Shown here in pieces: positions 1 to 14,400 of a stretch of DNA of 64,000 nucleotides (the first letter of the stretch is position 1; each line of letters starts with the position of its first letter). The notes under the pieces were generated by a model. That model was not told the origin of the DNA. It did no database searches and saw nothing but the letters and a program-made list of their open reading frames with translations. The position numbers and the translations under genes are program-made. Source of the DNA: Echinococcus granulosus (lineage: Eukaryota > Platyhelminthes > Cestoda > Cyclophyllidea > Taeniidae); the NCBI RefSeq assembly GCF_000524195.1, contig NW_020170384.1:1259044-1323043 (forward strand), in the 5' to 3' direction.

Positions 1-1587
1 CGCAACCAGCAGCACACGGCTCCTAATTCAGGTTCTTTGTCGCGAGTGGCTCCATTGGCAACGGCGGACGAGGATGAGTGCAACGAGGAGGATGTGGTGG
101 TAAAGGATGTGTCAGGAGGAGGCAAAGCCAGCTGGTTGATGCGTCATCAACCGCCGCCGCGCTTTCGATCCGTTGATCTACGTACTCCCGGTACTGCAAG
201 TCTCGATAAGGTATGTTGGTAACATTCTCTGCCACATGATTTGAGTGGTAATTTAGAGCACTGATTCATTTTTCCTGTACACAAAAAGGATGTCTTTCAG
301 GTCATTTAAATGCATTCCTGTCCTAGGCAAACACTGATTTTTATATGCGGTTCCTGCGCTCACTTGGAATGGCTGGTTTAAATAGTCTATATTAGAGCAA
401 TGCAAATCTGATGAATTTGATAGCCTAATTTGGGATTAGAGACCTTTAGTTTTTTTCGTACCCCCTGTTCACCTAACCACGGTAACAGCACACGTTTCGC
501 CTATGGTAAATCTCTACTTAGTCTTCTACCTCATCGTTCGTAAGTGTATTATGTATCCTAGGTACAAACTAAGTTTTCTTCCTATCAAGCAGATGCTTTC
601 GTCTGTACTTTATCCCGGATTCCGGAAATTTTAGGACTATCATTGATTTTCATAGATCATGTCTCAGATACCATTACCTTGTAAAATTCGATATCATTGA
701 ATTAGACAATTTCAAGTGTGATATAGCTGATATAAAATTGGTGGTTTTACTAGCAGTGAGTATTATTGACAGATGCTTCACTTCTGTTTATTTACCGCTT
801 AGCCAGAGCAATATAAAAACGTGTCTGACTGGCATCTTCCCTGAGTTCGTTCAATCCATGCTCATCGCAAATGGGTTGTAAATCCTGGAGAAGTGCACAC
901 ACTTATTTGACGAATGCCATGAGTTTTATTTATACCTAGTCTTGGATGCACTCGTTTACTGATGAAATGGGTTGGTGTAGGCGCTAACATCCTCTATTTT
1001 AGTCTGCCTCTGAGTGCAACCTCTCGCTTCGTGTGAATCGCCCAATTTCACGGGTCCCGGCAACCAGCAGTTCCACCTCCATAAAGAACCTCTTCACCTC
1101 TCCCTTCCGCGTCCCCACCGCCCCTCCGCTTCGAAAGTCAATTGCGGCAGCAACACAACTCGTGGGAAAATCAAAGATAACTCAGCGCAATCCCTCTCCA
1201 GAAAGTATAACCAGCTGGAGTAGCCTTATTACTCTCGGCGAGGGTCGCGGCGAAGATGCTGCCGATGTGGAAGTGGTTATGCGTCGTCGTCCAGCTGACT
1301 CTTCCCTGGACACCTGTAGCATGATCGTTCACCCTTCACCATCTCTCCTAGCCTCCTCTTCCTCATACTTCAAGAAACTGAAAGTAGGCAAAAAAAGTAA
1401 ATTCCGAAGACCGTGCGGCAGTGCCATCTTCCATCGAACCAGGAGCGAGATGGTGGTGAAAGAAGAGGAGCAGGAAAGAGAGTCGGCTGTGACGATTGAG
1501 GAGAGTAGTAGTGGACAGAGCTCCTCAAACGCGGGTTCCTCGAGCAGGCGAGAGAGCTTCTTCCAAAGGGCCTTCTTTTTTAAATGA
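1..1587 (+). CDS. 3' end of an unidentified low-complexity protein gene (partial)
   Basis: Two exons are supported. The first runs from before the window edge to 210 and ends at a good donor (gtatgt). The second starts after an acceptor at 1001-1002 and runs 1003-1587 to a TGA. Both join in phase 0, giving a C-terminal tail of about 264 residues. The tail is rich in Ser, Pro, Arg and acidic residues: an early acidic patch (DEDECNEED), a basic Lys/Arg stretch near 1380-1420, a Ser-rich run and a Phe-rich end (SFFQRAFFFK). No catalytic motif or known domain is visible, so no function is proposed. An AATAAA sits at 1728-1733, about 140 nt after the stop, consistent with the true gene end. The next gene is on the same strand and starts near 5.4 kb; the stop and poly(A) signal argue against this being its 5' part. 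Confidence 0.6.
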
Positions 1588-1727
1588 ACGAAAATCTGCA
1601 TGTAAATCCCATCCCTCGAGTTAAAACTGGACCCACTCATACTCAATTTCCATCATATCGTTCTGCTTATTGACAGCAGTTTGAAGGAATTTAAACATGT
1701 ATGCCTATTTTTTCCACATTATGAATT

Positions 1728-1733
1728 AATAAA
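1728..1733 (+). terminator. Poly(A) signal AATAAA of the first gene
   Basis: A canonical AATAAA lies about 140 nt after the stop codon at 1585-1587, followed by a T-rich stretch near 1745-1765. This fits a 3' UTR end on the + strand. Confidence 0.55.
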
Positions 1734-2394
1734 AAGCCTGTATTTTAATTTGTTTTTTTTTTTAAAATTAACCAACCAATTCTGCCACTGTAATTGAGTA
1801 ATTGGTCTCACTCCGAAGGATTTGTTCTCATGCGTTTTACAGCCAGTAATATCCATTCGTGTATTGTTCTACTTGAATTTAAGGCTTTTAGGGGCATATG
1901 GGGAGCAAAAAGGGTTCGGTTGATCGCCTAAGTCGCTGCAGAAGGAATTTAACCCATGACTGATGGCCAGATTCTTCGGGTTTAACGGTCCTCTCAGAAA
2001 ATCATTGAGGCCGACGCGAGTGTAGCAATATCGAGGCCTCTGAGCGTCAAGAGTCGGGTAAGAGTTGGCATTAATACAGGCGTGAAATTAGGAACTTTTT
2101 CTATGAAGTTTGGTAGTTTTAACAGGTTCTAGCAATGATGATGGACTTTGCATGTTAGTCTCTTCTGATTTATGGTTTCATTCTTTAGTTTATGCTTGTG
2201 AATATTAACAGTTCATCCCACGTAGGGGAATTGGGTACTAAATCTACGTAAAAGTGTACAGTCAACAAAAAAGCCCGTCAAGAAGTTTGTACAGTTTTCG
2301 GTATGGCTCACTGCATTGGCTTGCTGTGAGTTGAAGGTACTTGTAAAGTAAATGCGCTTCCTTGTGTGCATGCATTACTGGGCGTAGGCAGATG

Positions 2395-3365
2395 CGCACC
2401 AGTCTAGCGCTGCGGTACTTTTTTGCCTTCTCTTCTACCTTAGCGTTATTTTGGACGCTTCATAGGGTAAACGTTGGTCGAACCTGATGGATGCTATTTG
2501 AGCTTGTCAACTTCGCGAGCTGAGCTGAGCTCCATTCCAAAGTTGTGGTTGCAGAAGCTTCACGTCAAATCTGGACATCATGCAAATTGCAGTAGCAGGA
2601 ATTAAAAGAGTCACTTGAGTAAACAACTAGTGGTTCTGGCGATGAGTCAGCCAAGGATCATTACGATGAGTTGGACCCTCCACCCCCTTACTACAGACAT
2701 TAAGAGGAGATGAGTGCGCTCGGAAATTATAACTTTTGGTAATGCTTAAGGTGATTAATAAGATGATTGGTTTATACCTACATATACTGGAAGGTAAAAG
2801 TTGTGGTGGAAGCTAAACAAATGGATTTTACTTTCGTGTAATGCATTGATGGTAGGTGACGGGCATTGATTTGTTCTTAACTTCTTTGAATCACGTTATA
2901 AAATCCCTTTGTTTAGAAAGGATTACTTGCTGGTTTATCTGTGACGAGAAAGGCCTTTTGTATTGCAACGTTAGTTAAACTAGCGCTTGTTTGCTTATTC
3001 GCAAAGCACCCATTTACTAATCGCCCCACACACTTCTGAGCTTCTCAGAAACCTGTGTGTGTGTGTGTGTGTGTGGTGAACTATAGATCCAGAGCAGACA
3101 AATAGAACTGGGGCTTTAAAACAATTTGGCAAGGTACTACCAGGTCGCAAAACAGTCGTAGGAATAATTAAACACACTCTTCTTCACGTGAGGACGATAC
3201 TGCCTTGGCTTCTCATCCTTTGTACTTCGCCGAGGATAATGCTCCGAGCGATCACCATCATCTTTCCTTGGTATCACTACCTGATGATGGCGTGCGAGGA
3301 GGAATAAGCAGTTAGAAAATGGAATTGAGATGGAAATGGAGGTGGTTAGAACTAGCCTGTTTGCC
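2395..3365 (+). repeat. Repeat family A, degenerate split copy
   Basis: Two blocks match the better copy at 11390-12070. Block 2395-2585 shares the run about 'lead into aaacgttggt-gaacctgatgg' and the later ttgtggttgcag. Block 3190-3365 shares the 'ggaaatggaggtggttagaa' segment and the following cctgtttgcc. About 600 nt of unrelated sequence separates them where the better copy has only about 60 nt. This suggests a later insertion or two independent fragments. Confidence 0.55.
3054..3075. repeat. (TG)11 microsatellite
   Basis: An uninterrupted TG dinucleotide run of 22 nt in intergenic DNA. It is expected to be length-polymorphic. Confidence 0.9.
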
Positions 3366-4089
3366 CCAAGTGACGAAATGGGTTCTACAAAAGTTTCGCA
3401 TTTGACTAATGAAAGGTGCTTATGCTGTGTAGTGTTGCTTAGTGATTCCTAAAGTTCTTCGGTTTTTGCCATAAAAATCTCATGAATTTACTTGGTTACC
3501 TCGTGGTTAGCCCCATTCAGTGAATATGTGCCACAGCTGCCCCCAAGTAGTGTCTGCTGGAAAATAGGTAAACGTCCTTAAGACTGTTCATTCTCTTGCT
3601 TTGACTGATGGACCACGGCTAACCATATTTTGCATTTGAAAGGTGCTTATTAGGAGGCGTTTCTTTCTGTAGACTAAATAACCTTAACTTGCGATACGAC
3701 CGTGACCTGTATCCTTCTGGTCGGGGCCAAGAATTCTAATCCAGCAACCTGTATTAAACACGTTTACGTACAATGCATTTGTTTGGCGAAGGGATATCAT
3801 TTATTCTGGCCTCATTCTTAATAGGGTACCACCATTTAGCATGCTGATTTTATCTTTGCATTGGAGAAGATTCTTCTTCATAACAGCTTACGATATGCAT
3901 TGATATTACGGTAAAACGGTGGCCAGGTGCTAGACGTCTAAGAACTAAAAGGATGAAAAAATCAACCGAGAATTGTGTCGTTCCTATATCTCAAGCATTC
4001 TGTACTATTGTAGTGGTGTGAGAGGAGGCTTCGGCGTGATACTTTGTTTACTTAACTCTCGGTATCGGGTCACTTAGGGCCCCACTATT

Positions 4090-4225
4090 GTACCCTAACC
4101 TGGTGGCCTAGCCTCCAGGCCCTTCCACTAGCCCCAAGTCCTACTGTACGTCGAGAATACACACTCTACCCGAGTATAATGTCTTCTTTCCTCCTCAGGG
4201 AAGTCTTGAGGTGCTACATCAGCAA
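4090..4225 (+). repeat. Repeat family B copy
   Basis: It shares an ordered series of short words with copies at 36545-36660, 36680-36810, 63480-63612 and (reverse) 49055-49145: a gcct-gcc-ccaagtcc lead, a gaata-a-attctaccc core, then ataatgtcttctttc and cagggaagtcttgaggcgctac. There is no coding potential. It looks like a short interspersed element or a fragment of a longer one. Confidence 0.6.
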
Positions 4226-5420
4226 CCGGTGTAGAGATCGCAGCTCCGTGGATAATACTAACTTCTTCCTGCATCATAATCGGAAGGGGCCATTCTCCTT
4301 GCATTCTAGCGATACAAATCAGATAAAGCGCGGGCTTTTCAAACCTAAAAATTGAGATAATAACGATGGTGGTTCGGAGAGTTGTGCGAAAAAATTGGTT
4401 GGTTTATGCTTTTCGGGTTCAATACTAGGTGCCTACCATTTTCTTATTACTTACCATCAGTAGCATATTGCGTAAAATTATTACCTTTTTCCTATTGCTC
4501 AAATTTGACACAAGACTTTCAAAAGTACTTGTCCGCAAATTTTCCGAACTCAAAAATCTGTGGTTACACTTTTCGTGTGTTTCGGCGAAATAAACGCAAT
4601 AGAAAGAACTGAAGATGCTTACGAAAAGAAGCAGAACACGTGCTAGAAACGTGCGTCTAAAGTGAATTTCGTACCTTATTTTGAGGTGAATGCAATTGGC
4701 GAACTGTTACATGGCGAAACAGTCTACGCCTATGTGGAGTTAATAATTGTTCACCAGAACTATAAACAACTTGTAGTTGAATAAACGAAAAGTATCCACC
4801 AGACCAATAGACATAGATGGCACGAAATATTGAGTCGTTCCAGCCCCTTTAGCGGATTTTGTATATTTCACTTGGGCTTAAACCACCTAAATTTGCCGCT
4901 TCCGTACCAGATTTTTCGTTTTGGCAGTTGGCCAATTAAAATGTCCAAAGACGTTGTGATCTTCCAATCAGTTAATTTAAAATTTCCGCTAAGTTGGAGA
5001 TTTTATGACTGCTCGAGTTCGTCATCGTAGGTCCACAAGTCAATTCAAGCTAGCTCAATACTAAATCGTCATCGAGTCAAGTGATTTGCCCAATCCAAAA
5101 GACGCGTGCGGCTGTGGTGTTACAGCCCTATCGTGTTACCCTATGACATACGTATCAGCACGTCTTCGAGTCAATCTCTTGATTGCCTATAGGTCCATGC
5201 GGTCTAAACCAATGGAAAGGCGCTATACCTGGTCCAATCCGCGGTTGGCACAAACGTGCATTAAGCTCCGCTCTTGGCGCGTGCGCCCGCACATGCACAT
5301 ACAAGCGCTTGCATCCGCACACTGCTGGTTGAGCAAGGTACGGAACATCACTGCAACTGGCGTTTCTTCAGCAGGCTTCACTTCCCTTCCAGTGAAATTG
5401 TTGGGTATCAGAACATCCTC

Positions 5421-8400
5421 ATGTCCCTGATCGATTTACGTCGGCCTCCCACGAGTGGGAAAATTCGACGAATCTTCCACGGCTCTCAGTCCCAGGTTGG
5501 CCATCGAAAACAGAGTTCACCTACCATCGCTTCCCAAGCCCTGCCCGGACTGGGACGTGAACTGTCCATTTCAGAGGTGGGCCAGCTCGCGGGAAAGACT
5601 GGTCGATATCTACGCATCTTTTGCGAACGCGTGTGTCCCTCTGCTAAGTTCAAAACCATCTTTGTACAGAATGATTACACGGTGGGTGAATGCATAAAAA
5701 GGGTGGTTATACAACTCTCCTCTGAAGGAAGTACTGTCGCTAGTCAAGTCAATCTCTTTGAAGTCATTGGTAGGCTTCCAGCAAATTCAAAAGCTATCAG
5801 CGAATCAGGCGCAGTAAATGATCCTGGAGAGGTGTTCAGTGAACTGAACTCACGTCCTCTACCCCCAGGGGAAAATATTTTAAATGTCTTTTCCCTCATG
5901 GCACCTGCACCAGGACTGTGTCGTCGTCTGGAATTGCGTACACAACCCCTTTCATCCGCAGTGACATTTCCATCCCGCATTCGGCCGAGAATCCATACCA
6001 CGTATGATTCGATAAGTCCCAGTTCACAACTAACGGCACCCCAATGTCCGTTCCTCCTTTTGATCAAGGGGAGTAGGCCTGAAAGTGACCTTCTCGTGCA
6101 CAGCTTTTCCAATATCTGTCAGGGCAAGCTAGGCGAAATGACAATGGGCACTTCGGCGTACAACGACATTCGTCTATACCTATCTCCAGAAGCGGGAATC
6201 TCTCGTGAAACAATGAATATCAATAGGGATCACTACAATGGCCTCAGATCACCCATTCGTTTCATCGCCAAAAGTCACCCTGTTAGCACCAAATCTAAGG
6301 CAATTCGTTTATGTATTTCTTCTACCTACAATGTTATTCAACCTGAGTATCCTTTCACAGTGATCCTTAACTGGGAGACACTAACAGACTCCAATACCTT
6401 CCCGATTAATAAATCTCTGGAACCGGGTGACATTCTTCGAATCGAGACGTTGAATCTCGTCTATGTGTTCCTCTTTAAGGACTCGGAAACAGTGGCCGAG
6501 CATAAGTTGTCTCTGGGCTTCCTCACATTACCTCAGTTACCCTCAGCTGGTGGAAAACCTCCTACAGGTCAAAACGGAAGTCGCTCTGCTGCGAGAACCG
6601 CACGAATCGATGCTCTCGTTCGAAAAAATTCCAACCTCAGTAACCACAGCGTTGGGGGCCCCAGCATCCTTCCAACCCCTTCGAGTGTGGGTGTGGTGGT
6701 GGGAACCCTGTTTCCTCGAACCTCTCCTAAGAGTGGGGACTCGAATTGGAGCGAAATAGGCGGCATTCTTCCAGATGTAGGAGTGGCAGCCGGGTGCTTT
6801 GCCCATCTCCTTCGGTCAGTTGTCAGGCATGGGTTGGGAACGAACGGGCAAAACTATGTGAAGCACTTCAACGAAGACGACGTGTTCCGGGAGATTAAGC
6901 AGGCCTTATCAATGGAGCTGGAGAAACTCAATCGGGTGAGTGGAGAATTGGTGTCTGTGCCTATGTACAATTTTATGGTACAGGTAAACAAATGCAATCT
7001 ACCCTTCTCCACTGGGGAAGAATTTAGGGGGTGGCACTTTCTGTAACACTGAATTAGTCTTAAGGATACATAATATGTTTCCGGTTTTTTGTGACTTTAA
7101 ATAGTCTTAAAATGGCAGTACAAAGTTTTCCATTTTTAAACAACCGAATTGGCTTTATGAGCTTTTTTTATCAAATAAGATGTGTAAAATACGCCATTTA
7201 GAATGTGACTACTTCCAAGTACTTTAAAACCTGGTGTGGCGCAGTTTGAAATACCACTTACGGAGGAGAAGTGTCTGTGCCTCTCTGGTATATTGCATTC
7301 TTTACCCAATTTTCCTGCGTAGGGACTTAAAAATTTGGGTCACAGAAAGCCCCGATTCAGCACTGGGGCGTGCGTGTCCTTATTAGTGCAGCTTTCGTAA
7401 TTGCAGACACGCACAAGACTGATCCGTGGGTGTTGACACCACTCCGCCCCAGCCCAGCCCGGTCTTGAATTTCATTATCGTGCAGGCGTGGATAGAAATA
7501 CGTACTAATCAAGGTACTGTTTGTGTGACGCCAAAATGGGCTTCGGGCATGCTAAAAGCCATGGGACCTATTCGAAAATCGTTCATCTATGAGATACGAT
7601 CTTGGCGTTTTCTTTTTCAGCCTCGTATATGCTTAACGTCTCGGTTTTTCTGATTCCCGTCAGCGTCACAAATAGGTGCGATAGCTTATGACCTCAAACC
7701 ATGTGGCAAAGAGGTTGATTTAATCGGAGACCAATTGCTAAACAGTATAATAGGTGTAGATGTTTCGTGGTCCGAGGTTAATTGCTTTTGTTTAAGTTTT
7801 GAGTGACGTTTGAATGGGTCATTTCCGTAGCACAAGTATCAAAGCTGCGGTTGTCAATTTTCCTCTGAGACCTTGGTGTTGACCGTGTGAAATATTCATC
7901 ACATATTTATTTTGGATATGAGGACCTTGAAGGAGTGTAGACTTAAAAATTCCCATTTCCACTATTCGTTTCAACAATTGCCTACACGATGGAATTCAGT
8001 TTTTGTGGATAAAGCTCTCTCAGCCTTATGTTTTGCTTTCTCGAAGCAGGTGGGTGATTGTTGTGCAAAGAGAACCCAGTAAACACTTCCTAGCTGAGAC
8101 ATAGGCAATCTGATTTAATGGCGGACATTGGTGGCAGTTTGTGCGCACTCGAGCATGGTTTCACTCCCATTTGAGACCATTTCTTCAGGTTATATCTCTA
8201 TCCACTGGACTAAATTGGCCAAAGTGCTCATGTAAAATTAGATTTACAAATTAATTGAAAGTCTGTTTTGATTGTGAGTGAAAAGTGATGGATGGCTGGT
8301 CGTTATAATCCGAAAGAGGAAAGCCGTTCTCATTGGATTTGATATTCGATGTACCCTCTTTCACGCCACCTGTTAAATAGAATCACGTGTCAACGACTTT

Positions 8401-11400
8401 GTTTGACTTGACACTCCGAACTATGCCTCTTTGAGTATAGGAATCCCACATTCAAACCCTCTTCTACCTAAAACTGGACGTGCACTCGGTTGGCAGGCAA
8501 AATACTTCACTCCGCCTTCTCGTAATCTCTACTGCCGTGGGTAAAACACGAAATACAGGATCTTTTGATCTCACAAGTCATTACGAGTTTTGGTAATCCT
8601 ACTAATTACCTGCAACTCTGTTAATCTAATAGTCGAGTGGCTCGGAAGTTAGGGAACCAATTAGCACATCCTGCATTTTATTCCCATGGAGGATGAGGGA
8701 TTGGTAATGCGGTGCCATCGAACTCGAATTAGAGACGAGCGCTATAATTGCTCTCCGGTGTACTCCCATCTCCAGTCATTATCTTGAGTTTTCCATCTTT
8801 TTCAAATTCTCCTCCAAATTTTGGCACTTCTAAGCAGGGAGAAAGGTTCGTAAGTCAGGAAATGAAATGGAAAGTGCAATTTTCTGTGAGAAGATTTTAT
8901 GCAAACGCCTTGGAGCGTTCGGTAATGCCTTCGCTTTGCTTCTTCCGTTCTGACATTAGGCAGAAAAGTGGTCAAGCGAGATCGAGGTACTGGCAACTTT
9001 TTTACATCAAACTAGTAGCTGCCTTCTTGCATATGTAAATAGGCTAGGGGCCTCAAATATCTCTTTGTTGTAGACAATAGCTTTTCGATACAAACCGATT
9101 GTGGGTGTAATTGGAGATCTCTCTTCTTCAGTGATTCACCATCTAGGAGCGACTGAGTTGAATCTCAGTGAACCAAAGTAACTGCCTTTCTTCTTGTTCT
9201 CCTCAAATGCACTGGTGCATTGTCACTACGTTCCTAATCACACGCATGCATAAATTCGGTTGTGTGGGATTTCATGTGTGATGATATGGTGTGCGTCCCT
9301 CGAGATGGTGTCTCGTTGCGTGCTCCCAAAGTGACTTGTCAATTTCACCGAATGTGAAAGCAAACTAGCGTACGTCTCAGTGGCCCAACAGCCTGTTTCT
9401 CACCCGCAGATGCCGCTGCTTGTCTGACCCTGATTGACCTTGCCCCGATGACGTCAGTGATGATCGGCTCGATAAGGGTGTTATTACCACCACCTGATGA
9501 TTTTACTTCACTCCAACTTAGAATACAAATTTTAGGTGAAGATAGGTGGTTTGCGACTATGAATGAGGCACACCTGGATTGCAATTCGAAGACATCCTTT
9601 TTCTGGTGCTTGTAGCAGTAGGTCTTATAGACCCATTAGAAGAAATTTGGCAAGTTCTCTTATGTACTAGTAGGCATCGAAGCGAGACATTTGGTGTTTT
9701 CCTTAATAATTGACACCGGTGATGACTACTTCGCATCATCTTGACAATGCTACGGTTTTTCGGTCGAATTTTTTGATTTTGTTTCTAATCATACAATGCG
9801 GAAGTATTTTAGCAAATAGCATCCATTTTTTACTTTTAGCTATCGCCTAATTGAGCGGTAGTAAAGTGAAATTGAAGAAGCGTTCGCTTAACGTTTTTTT
9901 CTGGTCTAACCCCACATTCGCTGTGATTTGCTTATAATCCGCTTTAGGCATTTAGCTGATCTTCACCAAGCGCCTCCTCATTTTGCAAGTATTCCTTTGA
10001 GGCGCTCTGTGGAACCGTCAGTTCCATTTTAATGTTGCATGCGATTTCGGGACTGACCTCCTAATGGGAGATGGGGCCATGCCCAAAAGTCGGTCGTCCG
10101 GCCGTACTTTCGACTTTTGGCAAGGTCACACTTCCTTCCCCGCTTTTAAATTCTGCACGGGTTTGAATAAGGGCACAGCATTTCTCGATTCATCGGTTCA
10201 ATGCCATTTTGTTCCCACTTTGGTAGATAGCGCGCTCAGCAGTCTGTTGGGAACTTTAATGATATCCGAATATAAGGAGAGAAACGTCTTCTCAAAGGCA
10301 GATCAAACTGAAGAAAAGGGAGGCCTTTAAAACACAAATTTTACGTGCACTTGTCTCATGCCAACACAAGGAATTAATTACCAGTTCACCTAGTATCTAT
10401 CACACCTTGAAATGCCGTGTTGTAGGGGCAGAGTGTTCTTATCTTAGCCCATCTCATGTCAAAGAGGTCTACCTATCTGAGGGTCTATGGCGCCATTATC
10501 ACGCACATCACCTTGAGGATGATTGGTTATGTGGCTTCACAGGTATATGCATTCAAAGAAATTGAATCAGAAGAGTCGTGTAACTAGCCTGTTTACCTGT
10601 AATATAACTGCCTTGGTAATGTAAAAACGCAGATTTTGAGAGAAAATAACAACGCAGCTAAGTCATTTCGTCTGGGGCGGAGATCGTGAAAGAGAGGTGT
10701 GAGTTTACATCTGACTCACCTCCCTGTTGGCTTGCGCAGTTATGAAAATTCACTGTTTGTTTCTTGGCTCAGGGCTTCTGCCTAGAAGGAAGATGCAAAG
10801 CATGCCAAAACTCGACAATCATTACTGCCGTCTCCACCTGAGATGCCTTAACAGGCATGTGAGTCGCCAGGCTTCCAACCTCACAAATACAATGCTAATG
10901 CTTAGACCTTTCAGACTGAATTCTCCCAAGGCCAAGGCTACATGTCTAAACAGCCTGCAGTTAGGTGACATCCCATTATTGGATTTAAGCAGGGTGACAC
11001 ATTGCACCCCTTCTGCCTGGACAATTCAAGGCTTTTGAATTAAATGATGTTTTTGGTTGCCAGTTTACCAACCAATTTCTAGAATACTGAAATCCGAATA
11101 GGACAGATGGGAAGGGAAGTTGGTGCCTGCATTTTTGAGTAGGGTGACTGATCATTCACCTAGAGATGGGAATTTTGAATTAGCTGTAGGCCCGTACCCA
11201 TGTGTATGTGTTGACGGCAACGGCAGTCGGAATTGCATTATCTCGACGTGCACATCTGCACTTGACTGTGCCGGACGCGAAATTGCGAGCAGCGAAACGA
11301 CAGTAAACTCCTCTCGTCAACAGTCCAGGGAACTTTAAAAGTACTGCTGTTTAGTTGGAGAAATTAAAGACTACCAATTTCCCCCTCAAATGCGCGGGTG

Positions 11401-14400
11401 GGTAGGTGGGTGAATTTCACATGGCTACATTAAGATAATGCATTACTTTGTGACAGGTGGTAATAGGGGCTCAAGCCGCGCTGATGTTAATCACATTTCG
11501 ATGCTAAAACATGTGCTTCCGTTCTCCATTTTTAAGAAAATTTTGTTATTGAGCATAAGTTTGCTGCACTGCCGTTTCGATGAGATCTAGTTATTGACAT
11601 ATTCAAGATTTTTTTCCTGGATCTCAGTATGGGTAACTGAAGTGACTTGCTAGAACTTATAGGGACTAGTGCGCTTTATTGTGCTCCTCCTATCTTTTCA
11701 TTATCTTGTATCCTTGTAGCATAAACATTGGTTGAGCCTGATAGATTCGATTTGAGTTTACCGATTTCCCTAGCTGAGTCGAATTTGGCTCCGAAACTGT
11801 GGTTGCAGGCGTTCCTCATCAGCTTTGATGTATGGCACTTGGGGAAGGTGCGTTGCGCACTTTTTGAAGGAAGGTGGAAAGAGAGAAAGCTACCGTCCTA
11901 GCCTGTCTCGTTCTCCATACTTCTCCGACGATGTTGCCTCAAGTGTCGACCATCACCTTCTCCTGGCATCGTTGTCCGATAACCGCATCATCGCTTGCGA
12001 AACAGAATGGACACTAGGAAAATGGAAATGGGATAGAGACGGAGGTGGCTAGAACCAGTTTGTTTGCCTCGAATACTGAAGTACCTTTTAAAAAGGGCAA
12101 TTTTTGTCACAAAAAATGAATGGTTGGAACAGTCACCGTAGAAACGATCGACTGAGGCATCTTAGTGCACAGCTGGGACCAGGTCTTGCTCATGAAGCGC
12201 GACTGAAACACATGCCTAGGGTCTGTCTGTTTTTAATGACCTTAACTACATCTCTCACACAAAACCTGCGTTTTCAGTAAACGTGTCAACTGGTATTATA
12301 TATTCAGGAAAGATATTACCATAACCATATTCTTTAACTCCTTATGCGCCATTAAAGAATGGAAGGCTGCCGTTACTAATTCAGCAAATTGGCTTGCTGG
12401 TACGGTGATTTGGGTGGAAGATAGCAATTATACCACTTTCTTCTCTTTTGATCATGCAAAGTTTCTTTGATAATCTGAATCAGAAGAGCCCGTGAAATGT
12501 CTATCACGCCGTTGGGTGACTTAAGAAAAGTACCATGGTGATAATTTCTGTCTAGTGAACTTGATAAAGGTGATGCGGTTTGGGACCTTTTCTACAGCTT
12601 CCTAATGAAAATGAAACATAGGCACGAAGACTACATTCAGGCTACTCACAGAGTCGCATTAACTTTATGATGTAAAGTGGCAAAGGTATGAGGAAATATC
12701 AGAGCCATCTTGGCTTCAATTGGGCTTGCCGGTGTTCCCGAACTCGATTCGTGATTTAAGATTTGCTGATCTCTTCCATTAGTAGAAACGCCAATCACTA
12801 GTTAGTCGTCCTAAGTGTTATTCATTTCGCAGAGCGAGTCGTTTTAAAAACCAACTTCTTGACGGTCACTCAAACGAAATCTTGCTCTGCAAGCAGTTTC
12901 ATTTCACTCGAAGGAGGATTTGAAGTGTATCGCGGCACTTGCAATTTGCTAGTGACACGAATTGTATTTCGTCCAGCTTCTGACTAGATTGAAACCTGGT
13001 TTTATGGGTTTTTGTTGCTTCTGTTTTTGTCGTTAAATAACTTAAGGGCTTTCCAGACCCCCCACTTCTTGTGCAATCATTCACGCGTTTTTTTTTCTGC
13101 GGCATTTTTCATTGTTCACTAGAAAAGGCAAAGGGCGATCTCATTATGATTCATGCTTAGCACTTAGGCATACCATTTTCAAACGCAAGAGTAATTTGCA
13201 CATTATCAAAAATACAGAGGGACTTTTGAAATTGTTCGTGCTTTGATTAAAGTTGAGTCAACTTGATGGGTCTCAGTGTCACATTGAAAATTGCCAATAA
13301 GTGGAGGGAATTTGTTGTCTAGTCGTAAACTGCTGAGGTAACGGTGGGTAAATGGAGTGCCTTGCCAATGTAAGGCACAAGCAGCGTTTCCGACTCACTT
13401 TACAGCCGTAATAAATTGGAGATGTCAATTCTCGTGTCGTCGTGACCCGTTAGCGACTAGCTTACTCATTCTGTGGTTCTAAAGGTAGCTTTACCCTAAC
13501 CGCGTGGCATGACTAGGAAGAACGCAGCATAAGCAATATGAGAAGGCCTCAATACAAAATCTATGAAGGTCAAATCACTAAAGATAGCAAGATGAATATA
13601 AACACCTTTTGTGCTTTTAGCTGGCCTCACAACATCTAACTCCAGCAATATGGGAGGCGACTTTCTGTTACTACGTGGCGCAATATCTCTCACCAGGTTG
13701 GTTGAGGAGCACAGTGTCCCTACCGTCGCGTATTCAGGTGGCTGAGCGTCATCGCAGCAGCAGCCGCGTGCGCAGCGCAGACGGAAATAGCAACAGCAGC
13801 ACCACCGACTCTCCTTCCGACGTCTTCAATTCGCCCCTCCAGAGACCACGTCAACTATATCCCGCGAATGCTACCGCCCCCGATATTGGTGAGAACTACG
13901 ATCCCGACTTTGAGAATCTGCCCATGCTTTCGGCGTTGCGCGACAAGGTTGCTGTGGAGGCTGAAGCTGTTATGAACCGGGCAGTTCAAATGTCCCTTAA
14001 AGTGGGTTTCATTGCTCCCCTTCTCAGAGTCTGGAGAACAATTTTTGTATAGGAATATGAGACCTATGTGAGGTCAGATATGACGCGACCCTTGAATAGT
14101 TCATATCAAGTACTATTAAGGGTAGTGGTCAGAAAGAAACTCTACTACAAATGCACAGAAAAGCTGGGCGACTACCAGGATAGGTGAAGTTGACGCACCT
14201 CCAAATTGGCAGTGCAGTGCCTGAGTGACGGAAGATGAAAGGATTCATATTGTTAAATTGAGACCAAAACCAAAAGATACTTTTTTGGCACTGTTTATTA
14301 GACTTTTTCACTCCTCGACAAATGGTAAACGCGAGATCAGGAATTCGTGGATATGCAAACCTACACAAATGCCTATGGTTTTATGATGGGTAATTACATA

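Larger units (their letters stand above)
1734..5390. other. Intergenic gap with repeats
   Basis: No open frame with coding character is visible between the first poly(A) signal and the RADIL-like gene. The stretch holds a decayed copy of repeat family A in two blocks (about 2395-2585 and 3190-3365), a TG microsatellite (3054-3075) and a copy of repeat family B (about 4090-4225). The remainder is AT-rich with nothing recognisable. Confidence 0.6.

Noticed and set aside
3054..3075. TG tract as a telomeric or regulatory element
   Set aside because: It is a simple dinucleotide microsatellite with no further supporting signal.
1..7046. First gene as the 5' part of the RADIL-like gene
   Set aside because: The 1003-1587 exon ends in a stop followed by AATAAA, and RADIL has its own start and acceptor near 5.4 kb.
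11825..12052. 75-codon open frame as a gene
   Set aside because: It recurs inside an inverted repeat copy at 30.8 kb, so it belongs to repeat family A rather than to a single-copy gene.
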